From the NCBI GenBank assembly GCA_016801885.1, contig CM028893.1, positions 11,946,950 to 12,010,949 on the forward strand: a stretch of DNA of 64,000 nt, written 5' to 3'. Every line of letters starts with the position of its first letter. Positions within the stretch are counted from its first letter, which is position 1. Under the pieces are notes generated by a model. That model was given only the letters and a program-made list of their open reading frames with translations. It had not been told where the DNA came from and made no database searches. Of this stretch, positions 38,829-49,156 are shown in pieces. The stretch is from Toxotes chatareus. Its lineage: Eukaryota > Chordata > Actinopteri > Toxotidae. A program made the position numbers and the translations under genes.

Positions 38829-41153
38829 ATGTCATCACTCAGTATCCTCGCCTCATTGCCAGAAGATCATTTCGAGTGTGCGATCTGTTTGAATGTCTTC
38901 AGTGACCCAGTCACCACACCATGTGGTCACAACTTCTGTAAGACCTGCCTGAGTGAGCACTGGGACAACAGCGAGCTATGCCACTGTCCAACTTGTAATA
39001 AAAGATTCTACGTGAGGCCTGAGATCTCCACAAACTCAGTCATTGAGGAGATTTCAACCCAAATAAAGAAGAGAAAAGTGGACACACTTGAAAGCATTCA
39101 TGCACCGTGGCAAGTTAAGTGTGATGTGTGCACAGAATTTAAGTTCAACGCCCAGAAGTCATGCCTGGTGTGTCTGACGTCCTACTGCGATGCTCACCTG
39201 GAGCCTCACCAGAGGGTTCCCTCCCTGATGAGGCACAAGCTGATCGACCCGGTGCAGAACCTGGAGGAGAGGATGTGTGAGAAACATGAGAGGATCCTGG
39301 AGCTTTTCTGCCGAGGTGAGCAGGTGTGCATCTGTCTGCTGTGCAGCGAGACGGACCACAAAGACCACGAGACAGTGCCTGTGGAAGAAGAAGGGGCTCA
39401 GCAGAAAGTAAGACAGTTCCTTTATTATGTTTATTTTGTTTAGAAATAACTGGTGTTTCATATTTCTTGTGAAATTCTACATTTTAGGAAAATATTGAGT
39501 CCAAAAAAGAAAAGATCAAAATGATGATTGAGGACAGAATGGAAAAGATTCAGGAATTTACACATGCCTCCCAAATGAGCAGAGTGAGTACTGAAGCTAA
39601 TATTGTACATGCAAAATTTTACACTTCAACATTAATCTATACTAATGACATGATTTATGGTTCTAGGAGAAAGTTCAGGAAGAGATGAATGGCAATGATA
39701 CGCTCTTCAATACGCTGATGAGTCAAGTACAAGCGATGCAAACTAAGCTGAAATCAAACATAGAGGAAAAGCTCAGAAAATCACAGGAGAAAGACGAAGC
39801 AATGATTCAAAAGCTGCACGAGGAAATCTCAGAGCTGCAGAGGAAGCACTCGGAGCTGGAGGAGCTTTCACAAAATGACGACCCCTTTCAACTTCTGCAG
39901 GTTAGTCGACACCAGCGCCCCCATGAGCGAGCAAGTGTTCGCTGCTAGATGATGCAGTGCTGAGTTTTCAACTAAATGCCATAGGTGCAACAAAAAATAG
40001 GTGCAGCATCCTTTCATTACTAACTGGTTCCTCCAACTTAAGTCTTTATCCTAAGCTAAGCTAACTGACTGCTGAATTCAATTATAAATATCATAGTCAT
40101 GTGTCATGTGACTAAACACTTGACTAATAGAAAATGTCTGCTTGGGTGCAAATGGTTGGGATAAAAAAAAAAATGAAAATAAGTATAGCAACATGCCACT
40201 CATGCTCATGTGTCTGTGAATCATCTCAGACTCTGCAGGCCCTGAGCACCATAACAGAGACCAAGGACTGGTCAAAGATCAGGGTTTACTCAGACCTGTG
40301 TGTGCAGACTGTGAGGAGAGCCATGTCTCATCTTGTGCACACGTTTCAAGCAGAACTGAAAACTCTGACAAACACGGGTAAATCTCTGCTGCATTTGTTT
40401 CATTCATGAAAACGTCCCTATATCGCGAGTTTCCCATAATTAAGCTGTGTTTTCAATTCTTACAGAACTGACCAGGATGAGACAGTACAAAGGTGAGCGT
40501 CTACGTACATTTGGTTAACTTTTCTATTCTTCCCATTCAATTCGATTGTTAACAAAACTTTATTTTTTTCAGAGTCAGTCACCTTTAACGAGGCCACTGC
40601 TGGCGACGGCCTTGTGGTGACTGAATTTGGGAAACGTTTGAAATACTCCAAAACTGCAAGCCCCTCTCTGTCTGATGACTCAGAGCGGTTTGACTGTCCC
40701 ATGGTTTTAGGGACGAACGGCTTCACCTCTGGACGCCACTACTGGGAAGTCCAAGTTGGCCTTAGAAACGACTGGGATGTTGGTGTTGCCAAGGAAACAG
40801 TAACCAGAACAGGGAGGGTCACTCTGAAAAGAGAAGATGGAGTCTTTGCCATAGGAAAGAAGGGTTACGATTATAAGGTTCACTGCACACCCTACACTGT
40901 CCTCCACGTGTGTCCCAGGCCAAGAAATGTAGGAGTTTATGTGGACTACGAGGAAGGCAGAGTCTCTTTCTACAATGTGAATGACAAGTTGCACATTTAC
41001 TCTTTCACAAGAGAGGTTTTCACAGAGAAACTGTTCCCGTACTTTTACCTGTACAGCTGGGCAAAGAAATCTGAGCCCCTGATTATAACTTATGTACAAG
41101 ATGAAGCATCTCTCCTTTCTCTCTTTCGCTCCCTCGAAAAAACTAAACAATAA
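38829..41153 (+). CDS. TRIM gene C: RING/B-box/coiled-coil/PRY-SPRY E3 ligase
   Basis: Likely E3 ubiquitin ligase; with B, a fully intact member of the cluster. Exons: 38829-39407, 39488-39583 (96 nt), 39667-39900 (234 nt), 40230-40377 (148 nt), 40466-40492 (27 nt) and 40573-41153. All phases agree and the product has 554 residues. A non-coding first exon probably ends at 38487. RING is residues 17-56, B-box 1 starts at C98, B-box 2 at C150, and the coiled coil covers about 194-303. The PRY start differs from its neighbours: the LDPxTA motif is replaced by FNEATA. The SPRY part keeps WEV and VDYEEG. The C-terminus is extended by about 16 residues beyond the IIT strand. The open frame runs upstream of 38829 to 38574, but this is intron sequence ahead of a cccacag acceptor, so I start at the ATG after it. 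Confidence 0.9.
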
Positions 41154-41729
41154 CTGAACAGTGTAAAATTGCTGTGAGGTCAAAACTCACAATTTCTCTG
41201 TGGAGGCCCACTAAGATGAAACCCTTTGATCAATCAAAAACTGAACATCACTAAAGGTTAAGGTATGATGTTGTTCACATGTTCTGAAAGGGACAATTTT
41301 AAAATGAATAACTGACTGATTTAAAATCAGTTCCTCTTCCTGTCTGTGTTACATGGCACAAATTCAGTTTACAATACATGTAAAGGTGTTAAATTCAAAA
41401 CTGGGAACACTGGGTATGGAAAGCAGAGAATTACTCGTCTTTAACTGTTTTTTAAAAAAATGTAATTTCAAACTGGAAAAGTAATGTAGTTAGTTATTGA
41501 TAAGTCTTGGAAGCAATGTTGAGTGATTGCTAAGTTAGTAACCTACTTTCCCAGGTTTTAGTGAACAGTCAATTCAAATTGATAATTGCATCCAGTAACT
41601 TTGGACCTGAATTAAAATCAAGTTCTCAGGTGAAGGTTTAATCAACTACTGTATATCATAAATAATTTTGCAATGCTGTCATGACAAATTTAAATGTTTC
41701 AGTGAATGTTTCTTGATGTTCCTCACTGG

Positions 41730-41735
41730 ATTAAA
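41730..41735 (+). terminator. Candidate variant polyA signal of TRIM gene C
   Basis: ATTAAA about 580 bp after the gene C stop codon. No AATAAA was noticed between the stop and the presumed start of gene D, so this variant is the best candidate. Confidence 0.3.
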
Positions 41736-41825
41736 AGTTGAATAAGGCATAACTGTGTGTGCTTCCGTTACTAAACATGTTTAAAGGTTATGAGGAAACA
41801 TCACTCCTGAGCTGAGTATGAGTTT

Positions 41826-42819
41826 ATGAGCATCCAGGAAATGACAGAGTCCAGCGAGACTGCCCTCATTCCCAGCAGCAAAAGGTGTGTCTACACCTAT
41901 TTAGAGGTGGAACCACCCGATAAGAGTGTAACTCTGTTATTCAAGTCAATACTGCCTCAGGAAACACAAGCTGGCAGTTGCAAAAGAAAGGTATGTGAAT
42001 TTAATATTTTAATTTAATGGTCTCGCATTCATAAGTTAAGTTTTACAGTAGACTTTTGTCAGATGGAGGTGTCAAGCTGCGTGCTGACATTTACAAGAAC
42101 TTGTTTAAATTGTTTTATGGTTCATGTAAACTGTGACACTCAGGATGTTTAGACTGAGACATGTCAAAACTAAACTCCACATCCAGAGATGTATCTGTAG
42201 TACACACAGTAAATACTTTTACTGTCTGTACTTCAGACAGTTATACCAATCAACAGGCTATCTTCAATTTATCTTTAACCATGATCACAGAGAATACTCA
42301 GTGCTGAAGGGCTGGAGCATGTGCAATGTTTTGAAATTACCACATGGCTCTGACGTAGGATCCTCATCACTCTGCTGAATGAATGCCATATACAGTCTGT
42401 GGTTAATACTGTTAGCTGGAGGGTATTTAATCCAGTGCACCTGGATTAAATACCCTCATACTTGCTATGGGAGAAAAATGTTATGTATTTCAACGTCAAC
42501 AAACAAAGTGATAACTGAAAAATGTTCAAACAGCTGATTCTGATCAGTACAAGCAGGATAACCCAGTCCTATGCGTGTACGTGACAAATTCTGTAACATA
42601 AAGTCAATGCATCTCTCAACCGGTCACATTACCTCTCCTCCTCACGCACTTTGTCAAGCTTTACCAGAACCTGAATTTCACTGCTACACTGATGCTAAAG
42701 AATTATGAACGTCTTGTGTTTGCTAATACAGGACTTTGTTTTCTCTACAGATTTACTGTGTTCGGCATTCGGTGGAATACATCCACACCAAATCATCCCT
42801 GTTACATGCATGTATGTGA
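41826..42819 (+). other. Upstream exon of TRIM gene D carrying a 77-codon uORF
   Basis: An open segment from ATG 41826 runs 55 codons to a good donor (AAAG|gtatgt at 41991). The likely acceptor (ctctacag, exon from 42751) adds 22 codons and then TGA at 42817-42819, 37 bases before the gene D start codon in the same exon. The peptide matches nothing I know. It may be only a 5'UTR with an upstream open reading frame, which would be expected to lower translation of gene D. Confidence 0.4.
42419..42457. repeat. Perfect 17-bp inverted repeat, 5-base loop
   Basis: GAGGGTATTTAATCCAG (42419-42435) is the exact reverse complement of CTGGATTAAATACCCTC (42441-42457), with loop TGCAC. It sits in the 5' intron of gene D, about 0.3 kb upstream of the RING exon. 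Confidence 0.9.
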
Positions 42820-42856
42820 ACACACATAACACACAAGGACACTGAGACTTGACCTG

Positions 42857-44144
42857 ATGTCAGAGCCTCCTAAGTGCTGCATTTGTCTGGATGAGTTCAC
42901 CAACCCTGCTTCCCTCCCCTGTGGTCACTGCTTCTGCCTGGGCTGTATTGGAGAATACTGGAGGATCCATGGGGCCTGCCAGTGCCCCCTCTGCAAGGCC
43001 TTCTTCCCCACCAGGCCCCAGCTCAAAACAGACCAAACAGTACAAACTGAGGAAGCAACTGAGCCTTTAAAAGCTGGAGAGGTTCCCTGTGACTTCTGCC
43101 CAGCAAAGCGTCGAGCAGTTAAGTCCTGCCTGGTGTGCCTGGCCTCCTACTGTGACACTCATCTGGAGCCACATTACCAAAGTCAAGATCTTGGGCGCCA
43201 TCTTCTGATCAGTGTGGTGAAGAACCTGGAGGACTCTGTGTGTAGAGTGCATGGGAAGCAATTAGACCGGTTCTGCAGGAGTGACCAAACATGCATCTGT
43301 GCTATGTGCGCCCAGACAGAACATAGGGGCCATCACATTTTTCCTATTGACAGGGAAGCTACAAAGAAGAAGGTAAAGTTTAACACGAGTTTCTGAAACA
43401 CATCAAACCAGTACAGAACACTGGAAGCCTCTCCACTGCCTTTTACAAACGTTTTATATGTTCATGGTTTCATGTTTGTGGGGCTGCTGAGAAACCCAAA
43501 CGCTAAGCTGAAGCTTTCAGCACTTACTCATAGTGGCATAAACATCATTTATACAACAACAGAACATCTGGACTTAACTGAAAGAAACACGAGCAAAAAC
43601 CACCGGCATGACATGATTATTTCAAACATGTTCTCATTTCATTTACACAGAAATACCACAACTTTGATTTAGTGACATGAAGGTAGATCTGCTTTGCATC
43701 AGCTGTCAGTGTGATGAAGGGGTGGTCAGGATTACAACATACTGCACAGACTCACCACTGAGAGAACAATGCAACAATGACATGAGCATTGATTTCTTTT
43801 TTAAATAAATCACACTGTCTGTAGATTTTCACAAGCCGCTGTAGCTCTGCTGACATTGTGTTTTTCCACAGGGTAAACTAAAAAGGAGAAGGATGAAACT
43901 TCAGGAAGAAATTCAAGAGAGACTGAGAAAAGTTGAAAAAATGAAGCTCTCCGAAGACCAAAGTGGAGAAAATCCAAAAGACGCACAGGCACAAAATAAA
44001 GAACTCATCAAACAGCTGGAGGACGAAATCTTTGAGCTGCAGAGGAAAAACGCTGAGCTTGAGCAGCTTTCAGAGACTGAAGACAACCTCCACTTCCTGC
44101 AGGTCCGCATCAAAAGTCTATACATTGGTAATCAGTCAGGATAA
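42857..44144 (+). CDS. TRIM gene D: RING/B-box/short coiled coil, PRY-SPRY lost
   Basis: Exon 42857-43372 encodes RING (residues 7-46), B-box 1 (from C78) and B-box 2 (from C129), all with zinc ligands present. The next exon starts at 43872 after ttccacag. In it the beginning of the usual 96-nt exon is fused to the last third of the usual 234-nt exon, so an intron and roughly 40 coiled-coil residues are gone. After the usual ...FLQ end the donor is weak (gtccgc). Reading through stops at 44142-44144, for 262 residues. Splicing to the relic of the next exon (44209, after ctctacag) stops at TAA 44233-44235, for 257 residues. No PRY-SPRY was found before gene E. The product would keep ligase and oligomerisation parts without the usual target-binding domain. 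Confidence 0.75.
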
Positions 44145-44525
44145 TCACATATTTTCTTTTTTGTTACATTAGACACAACAGCCACTGATCTTTTCTTTGT
44201 CTCTACAGAGATTTCTGCACACGGCTACGTCTTAATGACTGGACGAACATCTTGACGAGTCACCAACAAGAGCAGTGGAACAAAGTTTGTTTTGATTTTT
44301 TTTTCATGCCTAATTGACGCCGTGTTTGCTTTAAAATTGCTACAGTCCAGTAAATGTATAAAACTCCAGTATATGATCATACTCATTGAGAATATATTGT
44401 ATGAATGTAACTTATGCCTGGATGGATGAGGTAATTTATGTTAAGGATAGTGTGACCTTACATACATTACAATACTTATGTTTAAATGTTTACTTTTTTT
44501 TGTTTTGATGAATATGCAGGCAATG

Positions 44526-44560
44526 AATAAATCGTCACTGTATTTATGCCAAACAATAAA
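44526..44560 (+). terminator. Two polyadenylation signals of TRIM gene D
   Basis: AATAAA occurs at 44526-44531 and 44555-44560, about 0.4 kb after the gene D stop, which supports a transcript that ends without any PRY-SPRY exon. Confidence 0.6.
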
Positions 44561-44857
44561 TTTCTGAGAAAAGTACATAAATCAGTACTTTTTGTTGGAG
44601 TTATGCTTTTGCCTCAGAAGCTGATTCACTTTCAGTATTCCAGTAAAACAGAGTTAACACTGAGCGACAGACAGGGCTGTAAACATAAAGCCGCAGTAAG
44701 TGTCCCAGCAAAACCTCGTGCCCAGTCCAGTATTTGATCTGTGTAAACTTGTTCAATGCCACACACCCTGCAGCTGACAAACATATGCTCTGGTTGCCCA
44801 TTTGCATACTGCCCTGCCTCTTTGAATGAAGGAAATGATGGGCTGGGCTTGAGAAGA

Positions 44858-44869
44858 GAAATGAAACTT
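44858..44869 (+). promoter_or_regulatory. Imperfect ISRE-like element upstream of TRIM gene E
   Basis: GAAATGAAACTT has two GAAA units but with one spacer base instead of two. It lies 120 bp upstream of the donor TGAAAG|gtaatg at 44979, which would end the non-coding first exon of gene E. It is weaker than the elements at C, F1 and F2. Confidence 0.25.
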
Positions 44870-45482
44870 AACAGAGGCAGGAACGCCCAAAGGAAGGACT
44901 CTCTCTCACACACACACAGATCAGGTGGGAGAGAGAGGAAGAGACAGCAAGCTGTGAGATAAGGAGCGTCTCTGAAAGGTAATGATATACTCTAGAAAAA
45001 TGTATTTTGTGATTATATTACATTCTTTTAGTTATGCTTCTTTTAAAGGAAATAACTGATTTCTACTTTTACTTCAGGTGACTGTTGTTCTTTTACTTTG
45101 AAAGGCACTTAGTTTTAATGTATGCCATCCTGTGTGATCACCTGTTGTGTTAGATAGGATTTTGTCTGCTTCACTGATGGTCTGTGAGAGTGTCTGATTG
45201 TTGCATACATCTCTACGCTTTTGTTTATGCCACTGCCATTTAACACAAACACACACGCACCCAATGCTGGAGTTTTCCAGCAGGTGTGTCACTGTAACAG
45301 CATCAGGGCGATTTTATTGGTGTTTCCTTGTTGAAATATGCTTTGTCATCTTGACTTTTGAAATGTGCACAGTAAAATGAATCTATGTAATCCCAAACAA
45401 GCAGTTAGACGTAACATACTCTATAATTAACTGTTTTATTACCTGCACAAGCAAACCTGTGTCTGTGTCTCTTTAATCAGAT

Positions 45483-47733
45483 ATGGCCTCCATTGCTGCA
45501 TCATCCAGTGAGACCTGCTTGCTGGAGAAGCATCTAACATGCTCCATATGCATGGACACATTTGACAATCCTGTCACTACATCTTGTGGCCACTCCTTCT
45601 GCGAAAAATGTTTGAACTCCAACTTTCAGTACAATGACAAGGTGTGCCCCCTATGCAAGACACGCAAGTCAGAATCCTGAATGTGAACATTGTCCTGAGA
45701 GACATTGTCCAACAGCAGAAGGAGAAAAAGACTCCAGAGGAAAACGACGATGTGTACACTGGGAAGGATGGCGAAGTGGCCTGTGACGTTTGCATAGAAC
45801 AAAAGCTGAAGGCTAAGAAGTCCTGCCTTGTGTGTCTTGCCTCTTTTTGTTCAACCCACCTGAAGAATCATTCTTCGACTGAAAGGCTGAAGGGCCACAA
45901 GTTGGTGGCGCCTGTGAAGAACTTGGATGACAGGGCTTGTCTGAAGCATGGACGCCCCTTGGAGCTGTACAGCAGGAAGCAGCAGACATGCATTTGTGTT
46001 CGCTGTCTCGAAGAAGGTCCAGAGGAGGTTGTCTCTACTGAGGACGAATGGGAGAAGAAAAAGGTGAATTAACATATAGTTGTTGACAACAGTAAATACT
46101 TGTGCATAAAGTTGTCAAATTTCATCATGTTATATCCCAGCACGTAGAATGGAAAGGATGTTTGTAGTTGACATGTTGATTTACTCTTTTGTTTACAACA
46201 GCTTAAACTTGAAAACACCAAGAGAGAATTAGAAGCAAAAATTAAGAAGAGAGAAACACAACTGGAAGAGATTAATACATCTCTAAAGAGCTGCAAGGTA
46301 AGCCGCAAGGGAGACCTGTAGTCACAGCATTGACTGTTGTACATGTAAAATATCTGCATGTGTTATTCAAATCAAACCAAAGGTGCTTCAGTGCAATTTC
46401 TGAGACAGAATAAGCAAGTAAGCAGTTTCCCTTTAAATATCATCAAAGTTGTTTTAATTCAGAGGAAAAAAAGGGAGGTCAAATTGCAAATGGACAGTGT
46501 TTGATTTTCTCTGTTGTTCAGGACCAGATGGAGAACGAGTGGTGGGATATTGAGGCTGTGTTCACCGCTGTGCTTGCCGTTGTGGAGGAGGCCCAGGCAA
46601 GAGCTCTTCAGCCACTGAAGGACAGAAGGCAGGTCGTGGAGAAAGAGGCAGAAGACCTAAAAAAGGAGTTGGAAGCAGAGATCAGCCGCTTCAAGACGAC
46701 TATCTCTGAGCTGGATGATATATCGACACTTGAGGATCACATCCATTTCCTGCAGGTGAGAGACGTTTGACACTACTGCCAGTTTGTCTGTCTGTTGGCT
46801 GATCTCTGTCTTTCTGTTTCTCAGAGTTATCCATCTCTTCAAGACCTGGATGACATCAAAAACTGGGCAGAGGTAGAGTTCGACACATCAGTGTCTTTTG
46901 GGACCATGAGAAAAACCTCAGCAATTATGATGGAACAAATTCAACAGCATCTGGAGAAGCTGACCCCCATTGGTAATAGCTAAATCATTGGTGGTAAATG
47001 TTAAAAGCTATAATGATGACTTAATTGATCTAAAACTATTTGTTCACTTCACAGAACTTAAGAGAGTTCCAAAGTTTACAGGTGCGTGATAGATTCTTTC
47101 TTCCTAACAATATCTTTGAAAAACTTTTGTTTAGATCATATAATCACTTTCAACTTGTACTGAACAGTGGACGTAAAGCTGGATCCAGCCACCGCACACC
47201 AACGCCTTGTACTTTCTGAGGATGGGAAAGAAGTGAGAGACGGAGGCGAGAATCAGGAAGTTGATGATGCACCGGAGAGGTTTGACATCTATGGCAGCGT
47301 CCTGGGGCTCAACAGCTTGACATCTGGGAAATCTTACTGGGAGGTGGAGGTTAGCAACAAGACAGGGTGGGACCTTGGTGTGGCAAGTGGCGATGCAAAC
47401 CGAAAGGGGAAGCTCTCACTGAACCCAGACAACGGTTACTGGGTGACCGTACATTACGAGGACGAAGAGTACGCAGCCCTGACAGCGCCACCGGTTCGTC
47501 TTTCCTTGAAAGAGAAACCTGAGACGGTGGGAGTGTTTGTGGACTATGAGGAAGGTCTTGTCTCTTTCTACAATGTGACAGCTCAGTCTCACATCTACTC
47601 TTTTACTGAGTGTTCATTTACCGATGAGCTTTTCCCTTATTTCAGCCCACATGTGAAAAAAGGGGATAAAAACGGTGATCCTTTGATTATTTCTGCTGTG
47701 AAACAATGTGAACAGGACATGGACATGTTTTGA
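45483..47733 (+). CDS. TRIM gene E: frameshifted after RING, eroded B-box 2, intact PRY-SPRY
   Basis: Exons: 45483-46063, 46202-46297 (96 nt), 46522-46755 (234 nt), 46825-46972 (148 nt), 47055-47081 (27 nt) and 47168-47733. RING (residues 20-58) is complete, but the frame ends at TGA 45678-45680. The rest of the exon is open in the next frame, so one base net is missing shortly after CPLCKTR. B-box 1 is present. In B-box 2 one cysteine is serine (ELYSRK instead of ELFCRK) and the late histidines are replaced (EEGPEE instead of ETDHxDH). All later exons are open and in phase, with LDPATA, WEV and VDYEEG motifs. The possible products are a 65-residue RING-only peptide, or a RING-less protein of about 493 residues from the ATG at 45653. 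A sequencing error or a young pseudogene is also possible. Confidence 0.7.
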
Positions 47734-47863
47734 GTAAGACAGGATATCAGAGTTTGGCAGTCAAAAACTGTGTGTTTCATAGAGGTGGAGGGGGAATTGG
47801 TGGTGAGCTTGAGCGATATGAAAGAAACTAACAGGAGCCGGTCATCTGTAAAAGTCTGGGTTG

Positions 47864-47869
47864 AATAAA
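47864..47869 (+). terminator. Polyadenylation signal of TRIM gene E
   Basis: AATAAA about 130 bp after the gene E stop codon; a second lies at 47961-47966. Confidence 0.6.
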
Positions 47870-47969
47870 TGATGATTACACAACAAGGTGTCATGACACA
47901 AACAAAAAAACAACAAACAAACAAACGTTTCCTTTTTTTTAATCTAAAAATGAAAATGCAAATAAAATC

Positions 47970-48660
47970 TCAAGTTTAAAACTAAATCATACTGTATGAC
48001 TTTAATTAACCACTTTGAACAAATTTGTATTTCCAGGCGTTTAGAGGTGAAGGGAATCACGGCATGTGAATAACATGCCAATCCCCTTTAGTCATTTGTG
48101 TGTGTGTGTGTCATCGATGTGCATTCTTTGCTCTTTGTGTGTTATTTAATGCCACGTCATTTCTCTACTGACTAAGCCCTCCCCCAGCCCTCACCCTGAT
48201 CCTGACCAAACGCCGTTAAATGACATGCGTAGAAATGACACGCAAAATGTCCCTGACAGTGGCGTGTTCTCATGAGCACGTGTCGTGCACTCTAAACCCC
48301 TGGAACTAAAAGCTTGTTTTTAACATTTAAAAATACACGTTTAACATTTTTATCACTATAAATAAACTACTACTGTTGACTGTATGCATAGTCTGACACA
48401 CTGTTTCTTGTATCTGAAACAATGGAGCCAAAAGTCAGTTGGTTCTAATCCTCTTAAATACATAAACACTTCATTAGTGAATGTCTGAGTAACCACATCT
48501 AACGCCTGTGAGCAGATCACAGTGAAGGTATTAGAAGGAGAAGGAAGCTCAGTGAGGCTGCTTCTGTTCAGGGCCCAGATTTTTGTACTACACTACTGTG
48601 TATTTCATAACAATGAATTCATGTCTGGACTTAAAAAAAAAAAAGGGCGGTTGGCGGGTT
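47970..48660. other. Gap between genes E and F1
   Basis: About 0.7 kb with no coding signal. It contains a short GT run near 48100-48111 and otherwise unremarkable sequence. Confidence 0.5.
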
Positions 48661-48669
48661 TTTTTTCCC

Positions 48670-48687
48670 GGAAACGAAACTGAAAGC
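48670..48687 (+). promoter_or_regulatory. ISRE/IRF element upstream of gene F1
   Basis: GGAAACGAAACTGAAAGC contains GAAACTGAAA (48676-48685), a match to the IRF/ISRE core GAAANNGAAA, with a third GAAA immediately upstream. It sits about 90 bp before the end of the presumed non-coding first exon. An almost identical block lies upstream of F2 at 55121. Confidence 0.6.
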
Positions 48688-48689
48688 AG

Positions 48690-48773
48690 AAAAAAGTATG
48701 CTGACAGAGCGGGATTAATGTTAGAGCCAGAGAAGTAACAGCAACACAGACAAAGAACACAAGGTAGGAAACC
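48690..48773 (+). other. Probable non-coding first exon of gene F1
   Basis: Ends at AACACAAG|gtaggaa. The next exon begins after an acceptor near 49143 (atattcag) or 49154 (ctgcag), just ahead of the F1 start codon at 49157. The transcription start is inferred from the distance to the ISRE. Confidence 0.45.
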
Positions 48774-49156
48774 CATTAATACACTTTATCATCTCTTGGT
48801 AGGTTTAATTAAAATTAGCAAACTGAGTGTGTGCAAAGAATGATAAAGCAGCCCATTAAATAGCTTTTTCTTGAATGGGTCAGAGTTGCGGGAGCAGTTG
48901 CAGTCATGAGAAAAAAAAACAAAACACAAAAACTGTTAAGATCTCAGGAAGGATCCAAACACAGGACATGGACAGAGTGGTATTGGTAAGAAAAAAGGTT
49001 TATTGTAGAAGAATTTACTGGTTCCAGCGGCAGCAGGAGCGAGAAAGGAAGCGGGTAGTTTTATAGCAAGTGCTACCTGATGCAACCGAAAAAGGAAAAG
49101 GCACAGTCTTAGTAATATGTTTTGTTATATGTTTCATATTCAGACATACTGCAGGA

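Noticed and set aside
48875..49066. 63-codon open frame ahead of the first F1 coding exon
   Set aside because: It lies in the intron between the non-coding first exon and the exon with ATG 49157; no domain, Lys/Arg/Gln-rich.
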